Assembly: GCF_009727055.1 (NCBI RefSeq)
Contig: NC_052357.1
Location: 14,483,376 to 14,547,375 of the forward strand
Length of the DNA: 64,000 nt
Reading direction: 5' to 3'
Source: Benincasa hispida
Taxonomy: Eukaryota; Streptophyta; Magnoliopsida; Cucurbitales; Cucurbitaceae
Positions 1 through 12,499 of the stretch are shown piece after piece; within the stretch, counting starts at the first letter, position 1; each line of letters begins with the position of its first letter. The notes beneath the pieces were generated by a model. The model saw only the letters and a program-made list of their open reading frames with translations. It did not search any database and had not been told where the DNA came from. A program made the translations under genes and the position numbers.

Positions 1-386
1 AATAATAATAATAATAATAATCATTCTTTTAGATCCCGTTTAAATTACATTTAATTTTTGGTTTAGGTTTGTAAACACTTTTTATTCTCCTAATAATTTC
101 TTATGATTTGTTATCATGTTTTGATAGGCAAGTAAAAATGGGAATGTTTTTAAAAAATAAGATTTAAATCTCACTTTAGCTTCAGAAATTTTATACTCAT
201 TAGATGTGTTTTGTTCAAACTTTTGAAAATTCTATTTATGAATCATCATTTTCATTGTATTATTAATTTCGATAAACTAACGATTAGATGATATAGGATT
301 AAATCTAACTTCGCCGGTAAGCTTAAACTTTTGAGTCAATTGCTGATTTAAAATGGTATCAGAGCAGTGGTTTAGGGAGGTTCTAT
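1..386. other. AT-rich flank with (AAT)7
   Basis: The window opens with seven AAT triplets and then AT-rich DNA. I see no gene here. The stretch ends at the left terminus of a CACTA element at 387. Confidence 0.6.
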
Positions 387-1559
387 CACTATTACAAAAA
401 CAACATTATTTAACGTTTGCAATTTAGATGTACTTAACGCTTAATTCTTTTATGAAAAAATGTCAATTAATATGTAAAAATGTCAAAAATAATGAAAAAA
501 AGGCGGAAGATGACGATTTTTTTCGATTTTGTTTTCACGCCGACTAAGTACTTGATAGTTTAAAAACATCGAGTTTAAGTTTGTTTTCTTGTCATTTTTA
601 AAATGTCAAGTATAACTAATTTTCTTAAAAACTAAAAAATCTTTGTGTGCGATTTCAGCTTCCCTCGTTTACGGAAAGAATATTGATCGACAGAGAGTAC
701 ACACACATGCGCGCTCATCTTCCCATCGTCTTCAAAGTTCTTCCCAAAAGTTAGGGTTTGCTATACAATCGTTCCCTTCACGCTTCCGTCGGTGGTTCCA
801 CATTGCTGCATTGATGACATTACCGATGGAAACCCCCTATAAGTTCAATTCGTATATTTCGATTCCACTTGTTTTCTTCTTCCTAAAATGGACAGTGCTC
901 TCTCTGTAATTTAGGGTTTTCAGCTCTTTGTAATAGATGATGCTCTCTTTGGCGGATGGTTGTTTCTATTTTCTTGGTGGTTTTTTCTGATTCTCTTCTA
1001 CTGTTGGTCATTGTTTTCTTGGTTGGTCTGGTATTATTTGGAGATTTTTGGTGTTGTTCTTCTTAAATGTGAATCACATTTTGGTCCTATTTGATGTTTT
1101 ATTTGGAGATTTTTGGCATTGTTCTGCTCTATTTTTTACTAGAATATTTGTTTGGTCCTAAAATGTGTTCAATTGATTAGTTTTACAAACTTTACATTGT
1201 AGTTTGTAGATTCACCCTTAACTAGAATTATGCATATATTATGTTGGGAACCCATTGAAAGCTAAAAACTTGATAGAATGTTTGACCCAGAGATACTTAT
1301 GTAAATGTTTGAATGGAAAATTAATTAGTAAATGATCAATCTGTTTAAACATCTCTAACTTCTATGTGATTTGGTAAACAAATCTCACTATCTATAGTAG
1401 TCATCACCTGGGACATGACTTTGGTCAAATTTGTTACCTAATTAGTTATCCACACTTTATTTGTGGACAATTAATAAGTGTCATTTTTTTAATATAAATG
1501 ATATAATTTTATCGAAAGTTAACCATTAGTCGTATATTTTCTTACTAGATTTACAATTA

Positions 1560-2970
1560 TGGATAAATTGTGGATGCACAAGAGTAGATTAGCCAAAAGG
1601 TTATGAGTTGGATGTAGAAAACTTCATCAATTTTTTATTTTTCTAATACAAATAATGTCTTTATTCATTGCCCTTGTTTGAAATGTGAGAATTGTGAAAA
1701 CCAAAGTCGCAATGGTTTTAGAGATCATTTATACGTTAATGGAATTGATGGAAATTATAAGATTTGGTTTTAGCATGATGAACAACTACCTACCTCATCC
1801 TTACGTCAGGAATCTTACAAGTTTGACACCTACATGTATGAAGAGAACAATGTTGGAAGTATAAAAATAATAATTGAAGTTGTTCATGAGGAATATTCAA
1901 AAGACCCAAATAAATTTGAGAAATTGCTTAATGATGTTGAAAAACCATTATACGAAGGATGCCAAAAATTCAACAAGTTATCTACATTGGTCAAGTTGTA
2001 TAATTTAAAAGTTAGATATGGATGGAGTAATATTAGTTTTTCAGAACTACTCAAAACTTTAAAGGAAATTTTGCCTACTCCCAACATCAATGTATGATGC
2101 AAAGAAAACATTAGGTGTACTAGGAATGGATTATTAAAAGACTCATACATGCGCTAACGATTGTTGTTTGTATAGAAAAGAATATGCTAATGTAATCGAA
2201 TGTTTTGAATGTGGTGAAATAAGGTGGAAGTATGCTAAGAATGCAAACAAAAGAAGAAAAAAAAATCCTGCAAAAGTTGTATGGTATTTTTCACCAATTC
2301 CAAGATTTAAAAGGTTGTTTAGAAGTATTGGCTGTGCTAAAAAATTTGATTTGACATGCTAATGAGGGAGAAGTAGATGGTAAATTACAACATCGTGTAG
2401 ACTTTCTAGCTTGGAATTTAGTAGATTTTATATGGTCAGACTTTGGTTATGAACCTAGGAATCTTTGTTTAGCATTGTCAGCTTATGGAATAAACCCATA
2501 CAGCGAATGAGTTCTATATAGTTGTTGGCCTGTAGTGATAGTTATTTATAATCTTCCCCCATGGTTGTGCATGAAAAGGAAGTTCATGATGCTATCGATG
2601 TTAATATCGGGTCCAAAGCAACTAGAGGATGACATCAACACGTACTTAGCACCACTAATTGAAGATTTAAAACTCTTATGGGTGGTGTTGAATGTTATGA
2701 TACTTATCAAGAAGAACTATTCAATTTAAGGGCAGTTTTGTTATGGACAATCAATGATTTTTCTGCATACAGAAATCTTAGTGGATGTAGCGTGAAAAGG
2801 TATAAGGCATGTCCAATTTGTGGAGATAATACGCCTTCTATAAGATTGAAATATGGGAAGAAAATGGCATACCTTGGACATCAAAAATTTCTAGCATGCA
2901 ATCATCCATATCGACGTCAAAAGAAGTCATTTAATGGTCATAAGGAGCTTGGAACAAATTTTGAACCTTT
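1560..2970 (+). pseudogene. CACTA TNP2 transposase remnant (N-terminal and central parts)
   Basis: Reading the plus strand gives, in order, a transposase-associated zinc domain (ELDVENFINF and a cysteine-rich CPCLKC-like stretch near 1600-1700), then the TNP2 core. Recognisable core pieces are NDCCLYRKEY with a later C-x2-C near 2160-2230, NPAKVVWYFSPIPRFKRLF near 2260-2320, YNLPPWLCMKRKFMMLSMLI near 2545-2600, and LLWTINDFSAYRNLSGCSVK followed by CPICGD near 2740-2830. The pieces sit in different frames with stops between them, so it is a pseudogene. The minus-strand copy at 17.2-18.8 kb matches it piece by piece. The reading resumes at 5265-5308, after the LTR insertion, with FGEAIYSRIKDFD, which lines up with SGEVVFE in the other copy. 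Confidence 0.85.
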
Positions 2971-5259
2971 TGTTAGGGTTGATGCCCTAAAGTCTCGTGT
3001 CCTATAGTTTGTAAACAGTTTGTACGAATGCTTGTGTTGTATAATATATGATATTTACTTCACATCTTGTATTTTTGCTCAGTTGCTTGTTTTATTTGCT
3101 TTACCACAAATCAATAAACATAAAATCCCTAGTTATCTGTATGTGACTCAAGCATGTGGTGACATACAAGTGGATCATGTCTTGAGTGAAAACCAAAATG
3201 GTCTGTAGTATATGGATATAGGAGGGAAACCTTATCATGGTAACGCTATAGATGCAGCCCACTTTGTGGAATGGTGACAAGTGTTGTGACTTGTCACAGA
3301 TGGTCTGATCCTGATCATTCGTGTTAGGGACATATGAGCGGGGGTGTCCTATACAAAGAGTTTGTATAAAACCTGACCACGAAGTGTTAACGTCTCGTTA
3401 TATAACACCGTTCATGACAGAGACTTCATTTCACTAGGATGACCATAGGTAACATGATCTCAATCCTGAGAGAGTTGAGAATTCCTGCCATTGAGGGTGG
3501 TCCTTTGATTTGTATGGGTGTGAGTGGTCAGGTCGCCGATTCAAACCTACCATTTTGGGGATTCGTCTAATTTGGACGCTGGGAACTCAGCTATACAAGA
3601 TGGAATTCACTCTTTCCCTGAGGCAGGGGTAAGTAGATAGATAGCTCCCTTAAGGGTGATTCTAGGGCTTGAACGATGTGGCGCCACACACCTTCTCTTG
3701 GCCCGAGAGGTGTTCACACATAGTTAGACTATGTTGTATTGTTCATTAGAGGAATTCAGTGGTACTTAAGAAGTGAGATGTAACTACAGGGGTAAAAGGG
3801 TAATTTGGCCCAACTTTACTTAAGCATTTGTGAAGGGTCATCGTACTTATGATTGGTTATATCCGATGGACACAGAAATACATATGTGATAGAAAGAGTT
3901 CAGTTGTTGGTCTTTAGTGGAATGCCTGACAGTTAACAGATGGTGGATCTCGTGGCTAAAGAGTTTAGTCAGCTATTCACAGACCGTTAGAGATTCGAGC
4001 CACAGGTCCAATAGGTCCCCTGGGTAGCTTGGATAAAGTCGAGAACCAGTGTTGGGTTAATTTGAAATGTTCAAATTGACAAAGGAGAAGTTCGATATAT
4101 ATGATATAATAGACTGGTTATTTATATATGATATAATTAGCTAAATATATGAGATACATTATTTTGGAGGAAATTATATATAAATATGATTTATATCAAG
4201 TAGAGGAGAAAATACTATAGTAAATATGTGATATCAAACTATAGGATAAAAATATAATATGATTATATTTATTATTAATTAATTGGTTAATTATATGATA
4301 ATTAAACCAATTTTTCACGTTCGGACGTGGGTTAGTGGGCAGCGTCGGTTATTGTAACCGATGAATTAAAATGAAAAATCGTTTTCATTTTTGAATGGTT
4401 CGTCAAGTCATCTGGAAAAAGATAGAGAACGCACTGGTGAAAGCTAATCGATCGCTTAAGCATTTCGAGAGCCTATACGATAGTCACTCTCCGCCTAAAC
4501 GATCGTTCACCTCGTGCCTAAACGATCGCACACTAGTTCCTACCACGATCGGATAACTTCCCTAAAATGATCGTAGTGTGTCCGTGTTAAATTGCAAAAA
4601 CCCGGATTTTTTCGTTGTAACAAAAGGTTCAGGAGTTCCGAATCTCGCTTCATTGCAATCAAACTTCTTGAACAACTCAACCCTCGAAAGGAAGAGTGAC
4701 GAATCGAAACGGTAAAGCACCCGACCAACCTCGTTTCGAGTTTGCTAGACGATTTTATACAATTTCCTAAACGATCGTTCAGTAAAACCTACACGATCGT
4801 GTAGCTTCTCTTAAACGATAAGCATTTTGATATACGATAGCGCCTTTTTCCCTCCCACTTGCTTATCGCCTACACGATCTTGTCTTCCTCCTTCCTCTAC
4901 CAAATTCACCAAAGACCACGCTTTGGGTTCTCACTCCGAGAATACCCGAGGCTCTTTTCTGGTGGTATCGTCCCCGTTGCGTTCGTGATCTTGCGGTTGT
5001 GTGTATTGCTGCAGTCGACGTTTCTACTGGGTGTTGGTAGATCGCGTGGAGGTTTCCGCTACGTTGAGTTCTGAATATTGAAGATTATCTTCAACTGGTA
5101 TGACAACTCTCTCCCTTGTCTATTTCTTGTTCATAGCATGCCGATAATTACTGTTTATTTGCATAACTGTGCATTTGAATGTATAATATGTATTTCAGTC
5201 ACGGTGAGATCGGAGCGATCCGAACGCACTCATGGAACTCTTCGATAAGAGATCCTTCA
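2971..5259 (+). mobile_element. Solo LTR, long-LTR family, copy 1 (2289 bp)
   Basis: The element starts TGTTAGGGTTGATGCCC and ends TCCTTCA, with perfect 5-bp target duplications CCTTT at 2966-2970 and 5260-5264. It shares its start, end and many internal blocks with the LTR copies at 29511, 58090 and 63328. No protein-coding interior is present, so it is a solo LTR left by LTR-LTR recombination. It is about 400 bp longer than the other copies because of a GC-richer block near 4320-5100 with repeated ACGATCG motifs. It interrupts a CACTA tnp2 pseudogene. Confidence 0.9.
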
Positions 5260-5311
5260 CCTTTGTTTGGAGAGGCTATATATTCAAGAATAAAAGATTT
5301 TGATCCTTTTT

Positions 5312-5851
5312 TCTGAATTTTAAGTTTACATTGATCTATACGGGGATCTAAATGAGACAGTAACGATGCATTCCATATAATATCTTTTTCTAACTTCTTA
5401 ATTCTTCCCTCTAATGTTGGGAAATTTGTCTCATTAAAAGGACAATTAGCAAATCGTGCAGTAAATACATTACCCGTTAGGGGCTCAAGATATTTAATAA
5501 TTGATGGGGAATCATATCCAACATATATTCCTAACCTTCTTTGAGGACCTATCTTATATGTTGTGGTGGAGCAATTGGAACATATACGGCACATCCAAAA
5601 ATTCTTAAATGGGAATATTTGGCTTATGACCATAAGCTAATTGTAATGTCGGAGTACTTAGGATAAGATACTAGCCTAATGCGTACAAGTGACGCTGCAT
5701 GCAAAATGACATGTCCTCATACAGATGTAGGAAGATTAGCTCTCAATGGTCTAGCAATTAACTGCAAACGTTTTATGAATGATTCTACTAAACCATTTTG
5801 TGTATGACACATGAGCTACAAGATGTTCAACACTTATCCCAATTGACATAT
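5312..5851 (-). pseudogene. Copia integrase C-terminal region
   Basis: Minus-strand reading gives the integrase end VEHLVAHV, QNGLVESFIKRLQLIARPL near 5720-5840, and then the characteristic block RRLGIYVGYDSPSIIKYLEP with FTARFANCPFNE near 5430-5550, followed by SLLSHLDPRIDQCKLKIQKK. This block lies between integrase and reverse transcriptase in copia polyproteins. Stops and small indels are present near 5640-5700. Residues after IQKK (GSKSFILEYIASPNKG) are not copia; they are CACTA tnp2 read in antisense. Confidence 0.85.
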
Positions 5852-5856
5852 AATAA

Positions 5857-7743
5857 TGTTGGAAATGTACTAAAACTCACAGTTCGTAATCATGGAAACA
5901 TATTCTGTTTTATAAATGAAAGTATTATTGAAGCATTTATTCAATAAAAATGTTATTGAAATTGCATTAAAAAATCCAATCAACGAATCCATGGGTATAG
6001 TATGAATACTATAACTTTATGTAAAGACATAAAAGGGGATCAAGTTATAGTATATAGCCAAAAAGGTCTGTGAGTACATGGATGAGATTGGGTACCTCAT
6101 TCTAGGGACATTATGGATGTAACCTACTTTTTATACTAATACAAACGACGTGATCCCGGAATAGTTCATGTGGAGATATGCAAGTAGAAGCATCATATGA
6201 AAAAGAGTTTTGCATAAAATCGAACCACAAAATAGTCACTTTTTCTTTATAACGATCGTTTACTGTTAAAATTGACTATTTCAATTCGATGACCTAAGGT
6301 AACTCGATCTTAATCCTGAGCTAAGTATGAACTCTTGTTTATTCAGGATTATCCTTTGATCTACATAGGTGAGAGTAGTTCAATAGCACTGCTTAACAAG
6401 TCTCCCCATTTTGGGGATAAAACCATATAGATAGTTGGGGACATAGTCCTAGAAATTGGAATTCACTCCTACCGGTTTTAGGGTTAACAGATAAGTTGTT
6501 CCCTTAAGTATTGATTCGTGGTCTTGAACAAAGGGGTCACGTCCTCTCATGGTTGAGAGGGACATGGTTTACTGGTTGGACTATAAACCAATTGTTCAAT
6601 AGAGGATCGGTGGGAGCTTAAGGAGCAAAATGTATTTACAGGGGTAAAACGATAACTTTGACCCAATTGTAAATACGAACAACCTGTGAAGAATCGACTT
6701 ATTGATTATGGTTAAATCAAGTGGAGTGAGGAGAGTGCAACCATCGAGTTATAGTAGTATGTCTTGGTGGTTAACAAATATTGATTAATTTAGGTTAAAG
6801 AGTTTAACCGACTAATCTTAAATCATTGAAGCTCATGATCTGTAGGTTCATAAGGTCCATCTACTAGCTTGTAAAACATTACACCTTGGATTAGAAAATT
6901 GAGCGATTTTGGAGTGTTCAAATTTGAAATTAGGGTTTGAATTTGAAATGTTCAAATTCAATTTAGAGTTTGGATAATTATATTCGATATAATTAAACGT
7001 TTAAATATATCGAAATAAACATAATTGGAGATTTTAAAGTATTTTAAATATCAATCACATGAATAAGATTCATGTTTGAATTGAGTGTTTCATTAATTTG
7101 ATATTAAATTATTATTAATTAATTAATTAAATTTATTTCTTTATTTATTTAAATTAAATCAAAATTCAAATTTAGAAAATTTATTTTTAGAAAAATGAAT
7201 TTTAGTTTAATTTAATTAAGTTAAATTTAATTTAATTTGAAAAATGAATTTGAAAGTGGAAAAATCCAACATTTGATGTTGGTAGTGGGGTTTTCCACTT
7301 TTTGACACCTTACCCACTCATTTAGTGTTAGCTGAGGTGTCAATTGGTTGAATGTATGAGTGCTTACATGTTTAAGCTTGTTAAATACTTCATAATTCAT
7401 ATTTATGAGATTCATGCAATTGAAAATTAGTGAAAATTTTTGGAAAAAAAATCCTTTTACACTCAAACCCTTTAAAAACTCTCTAAATCTCCCTCTGTTT
7501 AGAGTTTCTACCTCTCAATCTAAGGTTGGGATAGTAGAGAAGACTCTCTTGGTGGTCTATTAGAGTTTTGGAGATCTAATTTGTGGAATTCAACAAGAAT
7601 TTGGAGTGTTTCTACAAATGTATACACAAATGAAACTCTCTTTTTATGAAGACTGTTTAAATACGTTTTGTAACTCAAATTAAGTATAATTAGAGGTCTT
7701 ATTGATTATGTTAACTTCCACTTTATGCATATTTTTCCTATCA
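5857..7743 (+). mobile_element. Solo LTR inside copia integrase (1887 bp)
   Basis: The element begins TGTTGGAAATG and ends CCTATCA, flanked by perfect AATAA duplications at 5852-5856 and 7744-7748. Removing it with one AATAA rejoins the copia integrase as DEFTSHVVDNYYMSIGISVE, matching the usual integrase reading, which fixes both boundaries. Internal blocks such as CCCCATTTTGGGGAT and the CTGAG/TCCTTTGATCT section relate it to the other long LTRs here, but it is a divergent subfamily. Confidence 0.92.
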
Positions 7744-7748
7744 AATAA

Positions 7749-8281
7749 TTATCAACAACATGAGATGTAAATTCATCAGCATTATCAAGACGAATGGTTT
7801 TCATTGTATAATTAGGAAATTGTGCTCTTAACTTAATTATTTGAGCAAACAATATTGTAGATGCAAGATTTCGACTTGATAATAAGCACACATATGATCA
7901 TCTGTTGGATGCGTCTATAAATACCATAAAATATCTAAATGGTCTATTTAGTTGGTTAATAGGTCTTCATATATTACAATAAATTCATTCTAAAAATGTA
8001 GGTGATTCAGTCCACACTTTAACTAGTGATGGTTTATTGATTAATTTTTCTTGAGAGCAAGCATCACATGATAATTCATTAGATTGAAGAATCTTTTGGC
8101 TCTTCAATGGGTGTCCATTTGAATTCTTAAGAAATCTCCTCATCATAATAGACCCTGGATTACCTAATCTGTCATGCCAAATTGTAAATATGTTTGGATT
8201 CATGAACTTTAGGTTCATTATTACATATGTTTTAATTACTCGTATATGAGTATAACATAATCCAGAAGATAAAGCAGACAA
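7749..8281 (-). pseudogene. Copia GAG-pre-integrase and integrase core
   Basis: Minus-strand reading shows IWHDRLGNPGSIMMRRFLKN, then CDACSQEKLI (the zinc-binding H and C residues before the integrase core), and further on TIRLDNADEFTS, which carries a catalytic D and the start of the integrase active-site region. It then continues across the solo LTR into YMSIGISVE. Stops break the frame between 7890 and 7985. Confidence 0.88.
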
Positions 8282-8399
8282 CTCTCCAGTATACGTTTTT
8301 CATATGAGACAATAGATATGATATAAAGATAGTCCATATTATTCTTTCTATCAGTCTCAATATGGTAACCATTGCAACGTATATCTTTAAGAGTAAGTA

Positions 8400-8612
8400 G
8401 ATTTCTTTTTTTATTGACTAGAGAACAATGCAATGTCAATTTTAAATCTTGTTCCTCTAGACAAAATAATATTTGCTTTTTCAAATCCTTCAATTAGGTT
8501 TGCAGAACCTGATATTGTATTGACTTTTGCTTCCAGCATTATCAATTTGAAAAAAATATTTTTTGCTTGTAAGTATTGTATGTGTAGTTGCACTGTCTGC
8601 CATACATATATC
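8400..8612 (-). pseudogene. Copia aspartic protease region
   Basis: Minus-strand reading gives MADSATTHTIL near 8577-8610, corresponding to the copia protease active-site block around the catalytic aspartate, then VNTISGSANLIEGFEKANII and LSRGTRFKIDIALFSS. It sits between the CCHC knuckle and the GAG-pre-integrase block, as expected. The frame changes near 8430-8440. Confidence 0.8.
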
Positions 8613-8899
8613 TTCTTTGCTTATTTTTTAGTAACCGAACATATGAAAATAATACAAGTTTCTTCATTAAAAGAAAATAATTACAATAAGAAAAACAACA
8701 TTTAGAATATACAAAGGTTAACATCTACTAAGAGAAAAAAAAATATGGAGATGAAAAAAAATAATATTAAGTCTAGATATTTTCAACTATGTCAATCTTT
8801 CATTCAGGAGATTAAAAGAAGTCTGCCACATCCAAATTTGTCATATGGGATAGGTCAAATATACCATCATCTTGGTATGCAAAATTTGCTTCCACATTT

Positions 8900-9560
8900 T
8901 TTCCTTTTTTTTCCCTTCAGGGATGCTTGATAGAGATCAACTAAGTGTTTTGACGTACGACAGGTACGTGACCAATGCCCAATCATTCCACATCGGAAGC
9001 ATTTATTTCAACACTTTTTAAACTCTTATCTTGTGGAGCTTTTCCTTTTTTATCATCATTTTTGTGTGGTTCTTTTGAAATTTGAATGATTAAAATGACC
9101 ACCACGACAATAATTATTATTTATTCTTCTACATTCTTCTACCATGGTCACGACCTCGACCACGACTATGATTATTATTAAAATTCACAACATTTACTTC
9201 AGAGAATGTTGTCGTATCTGTTGGTCGAGATTCATGATTTTTCATTAGTAACTCGTTATTTTGTTTGGTCACGAAAAGACATGAAATTAGTTTAGAATAT
9301 TGTTTAAAACCTTTTTCTCAATATTACTGCTGTAGGAGCATATTCGAGACATGAAATATAGAAAATGTCTTCTCTAACATATCAACATCAGTAATTTTCT
9401 CTCCGCATAACAACAGTTTTGAGTAAATAATGCGGAGTTGTAATCACTTACTGATTTGAAATCTTATAGCCTTAAGTGTATCCACTCATAACGAGCTTTA
9501 GAAAGAATAATTGTTTTCTGATGATCACATTTTTATGGCATCCAGTTATATTTTGGCATC
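8900..9560 (-). pseudogene. Copia gag with CCHC zinc knuckle
   Basis: Minus-strand reading gives ARYEWIHLRL, FKSVSDYNSALF, DMLEKTFSIFHVSNMLLQQ, ISCLFVTKQNNELLMKNHES, then an arginine/glycine-rich SRGRGRDHGR segment and the knuckle CFRCGMIGHWSRTC (C-x2-C-x4-H-x4-C) at about 8960-9001, followed by LVDLYQASLK. This is the usual copia nucleocapsid arrangement. Several stops and frameshifts are present. Confidence 0.85.
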
Positions 9561-9760
9561 AAGTACTAATGACAAATAATTATTATCATTACTATCAAAT
9601 GCTACAATTCTAATTTTATAATATTTTTCATAGTAACATTGTTACAAAATATTATATTTATATCAAAAATTTAATATATATAAAAAATGTAAAACAACAT
9701 TTAATTTATTAATTATAACGAAGAGAGAGAAAAATAAACATACTTTTAGGACCTACCCTT

Positions 9761-10682
9761 AGCGGAAAAAATGATAGGAGCTCGTGTTGATAACGTGTTG
9801 TAAACTTTAGGAGCATAACATGAACACGGGTACCAATAAAATACAATATTAAAATTTAATATAATAATAAAATAAAATAAACCTAATATATAAATATATG
9901 AAATAAATAAATAACAAAAGTAAATAAAATAAATAAATAACATAATTTTATAGAAATATTAACGAAAAAAATATATTTAAATTAATAAATACATAATAAT
10001 GTTTTTTTAAAAAAAACAACAACCATTTAACATGTTTATTAGTTATATTATATTAAATTATTAACATTAATATCTTTTGTTATTATTTTAGGTTTCATTA
10101 ATTTTTTTACGATATAACAAAAATATCAATGTCAAGCCTATAAAATTTGTAAAATATTTATAAAATTATCAATGTCATGATAGAAATTTAATACCATAGT
10201 TACACACACCTAAAACTATTTTTAAAAGAACGCTACAACATAGGAGACTTTATATTAGGTAGGTAGTAATATGGATTTGAATCTTTGTCACTAAAGTTAT
10301 TTGACTCTTTGTTTGAATCTTTGTCACTAAAGTTCTTTGACTCTTTGTTTGAATTTCTGATTATATATATAATTTTGTGTGTCGTGATTAGTATTTTTAT
10401 GATAACATATATTTTTAGTTCAATAGAAGGGAAAGAATTCGAACTACAAATCTCTTGATCATTAATACATATTATATGTCAGTCGAGTTATGCTCATTTT
10501 GACATATTAAATTATAATCTTAATTTGTATAATAATTTAATTCACATGCTAGTTTCTAATGTTTTAAAGATTTTTTTTTTTCAAATTTAAGTTGGCTAAA
10601 CCTAGAAGCATAATGTGGAGCAATTTACTTTAATTGTAGTAAACGAACTTTACTATGTGACATTCTATTATAATGATGTGAA
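9761..10682. other. AT-rich DNA with a 36-bp tandem duplication
   Basis: No gene is visible. Part of it may be the decayed 5' LTR of the copia remnant. A 36-bp unit is repeated at 10276-10311 and 10312-10347 with a single difference. Confidence 0.55.
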
Positions 10683-11296
10683 ATCTTTTGTGTTGTTTTT
10701 CATTCTTTTTAATAATTGTTTTTTAAATTAAAAAAAATGAGCCATTGACATTTTGGTTAAGGAATATACAATCATTTAACTTATGAGTTATGCTTATTTC
10801 TTAAAAATAAATTATCGATTTATTTAATTAATTACTAATATAAATATTGACTCAGATAATTGCTGTAAATATTGTTGGATTGGTATAAGTATTGTGTCTT
10901 TTTTTTTTTTTTTTGAAAAGCATTATTGTGAATTTTAAATCAAAGAAGGCAAATATTTAATTATTAAAATTGATGCCAGATTTGTCAAAGGTCATTTAAT
11001 AACTTAATTAGATAAGAACCTCGAATTTAATATAAGATCTCTGTATTAAGATTTGGTTTAAAGGATATTTTCACATTGGGAGATTTTTTTTTAATTTTAA
11101 CTATTTAGCAAAACTAAATAAATAAAATAAAATGATTTGCTTTTTCAATTTAATAAATGTATGGTTTGAGAATCGACTTTTTTTCATCCTCCAATAAAAA
11201 TAATGAATTTATCTATAATTATGATTTGTTCAATATTTTGTGTTGTTTTTCATTCTTTTTAATAATTGTTTTTGAAATTTAAAAAAATGAGCCATT
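10683..11296. repeat. Tandem duplication, first unit and start of second unit
   Basis: Unit 1 covers about 10683-11233. Unit 2 starts again with the same TGTTGTTTTTCATTC text at about 11240, reaches GCCATT at 11296, and resumes at 20098-20598 after the CACTA element. The two units agree along their whole length with scattered substitutions and small indels, so the duplication is older than the CACTA insertion. Confidence 0.88.
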
Positions 11297-12464
11297 GCCC
11301 ACTATTACAAAAATTGGATTACGTGATGTTTTTCTAATGTCAAATGAATGGTATACTTGACGCTTGTAAAAACGTTGAGTATTTGACTATTAAGAATAAT
11401 GTGATAACTTGATTATGAAAAAATATCCAGAGAAATATTTCTTGATATAATTTTCGTATAAAAAAAGATAATACACTTGACGTGTATTGATTTTTGACAT
11501 TTATTGCGTATCATATGTGATCACTCTTATTTTTTATTTGTCAAATGTATTTTTATCTTGACACGAAATAATGAAAAAGTAATCTAACTCTGTACACATT
11601 TCCAAGGTAATCTATGATTTTTTTTTCAAATTAAACATTCGAATAAATAAACAGTTGCACATATTTTAGGTTTACATATCAACCCAATATATCCAACACA
11701 ACTTAATAATTTCATTCTTCTATTACCTTTTATGTATATGAACGATTCCCAAATTTACAAGACAAATCCACAATAGTATATACTCTATCGACCCACCCCA
11801 ATATATGATAATTCCAAAATTACAAGACCAATCCATATGTGTTATATATTCCAAAAATCACAAGACTAAAATTATATCCCCACCACACATTTCTTAGAAG
11901 TATATAACCTATAATGACTATGAATAAAACATTTACACAAAAAAGTTTTAGGCATTCCCATGTAGCCACATACACAAAATTTATAGGATGCAGATATAGC
12001 GACCCAAATATTCAACCCATTCCATGTGTACTTCATCCAATTCAAGTTGTGAGTACGAGCTCCTCGTATCAATTTATAAAACATAAAAAGTCAAATGTAT
12101 ATTATTTACACTATTTACAATGTTATAATATATATAAGTAGTTTAAAGACATATCGCATCTGTGATAATATTCTTCTCTTTAGTCACAATTTCTCACATA
12201 TATCTCATAACATGATACCCACATTCGACAGTTCCCATTTATAAACGACACTACAATACAAAACCAATAATTAATATATATCATACAAATACACTAAATA
12301 TACATCATTCTATTAATTTTTTTAATACTCTTATACTTGGCTTTACTGTTTTCTAGAATGTGGTTTTTTTAGTCTTTTGCAAATTCTTTTGAGACTGAAA
12401 AATCGTCATTGCCCTACATTTGCCAAAGAATATAGTATAATATTTAAAATGATATAATCTTTAC

Positions 12465-12495
<31 letters not shown>

Positions 12496-12499
12496 AGCA

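Larger units (their letters stand above)
387..5308 (+). mobile_element. Truncated CACTA (En/Spm) DNA transposon, copy 1
   Basis: The left end reads CACTATTACAAAAA at 387, the same terminus as the complete CACTA element at 11300. Broken tnp2 coding sequence follows on the same strand from about 1560. No right terminus is visible: CACTA homology stops near 5308, where the sequence changes to a minus-strand copia element. The element is also split by a solo LTR at 2971-5259. The likely left TSD base triplet is TAT at 384-386, but without the other end this cannot be tested. CACTA elements move by cut and paste using TNP2 transposase; this copy is dead. Confidence 0.8.
5310..9760 (-). mobile_element. 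Ty1/copia retrotransposon remnant, interrupted by a solo LTR
   Basis: Read on the minus strand from 9.5 kb downwards the order is gag, CCHC knuckle, protease, GAG-pre-integrase, integrase core, integrase C-terminus: the copia order. The reverse transcriptase and RNase H half is missing; homology stops near 5310 against CACTA sequence. A sequence near 9760-9800 resembles the region just outside a copia 5' LTR (ACACGTTATCAACACGAGCT on the minus strand), so the right boundary is approximate. Many stops and frame changes show it is inactive. Confidence 0.85.

Noticed and set aside
643..909. 88-codon frame within CACTA copy 1
   Set aside because: Lies in the element's non-coding leader; no domain seen.
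5199..5633. 144-codon minus-strand frame as a single copia protein
   Set aside because: Only the part above about 5310 is copia; the rest is antisense tnp2 and LTR end, so it is a chimeric accident.
7706..7891. Integrase-like frame taken as one protein
   Set aside because: Its end (from about 7743 down) is LTR sequence; the real integrase continues on the other side of the solo LTR.
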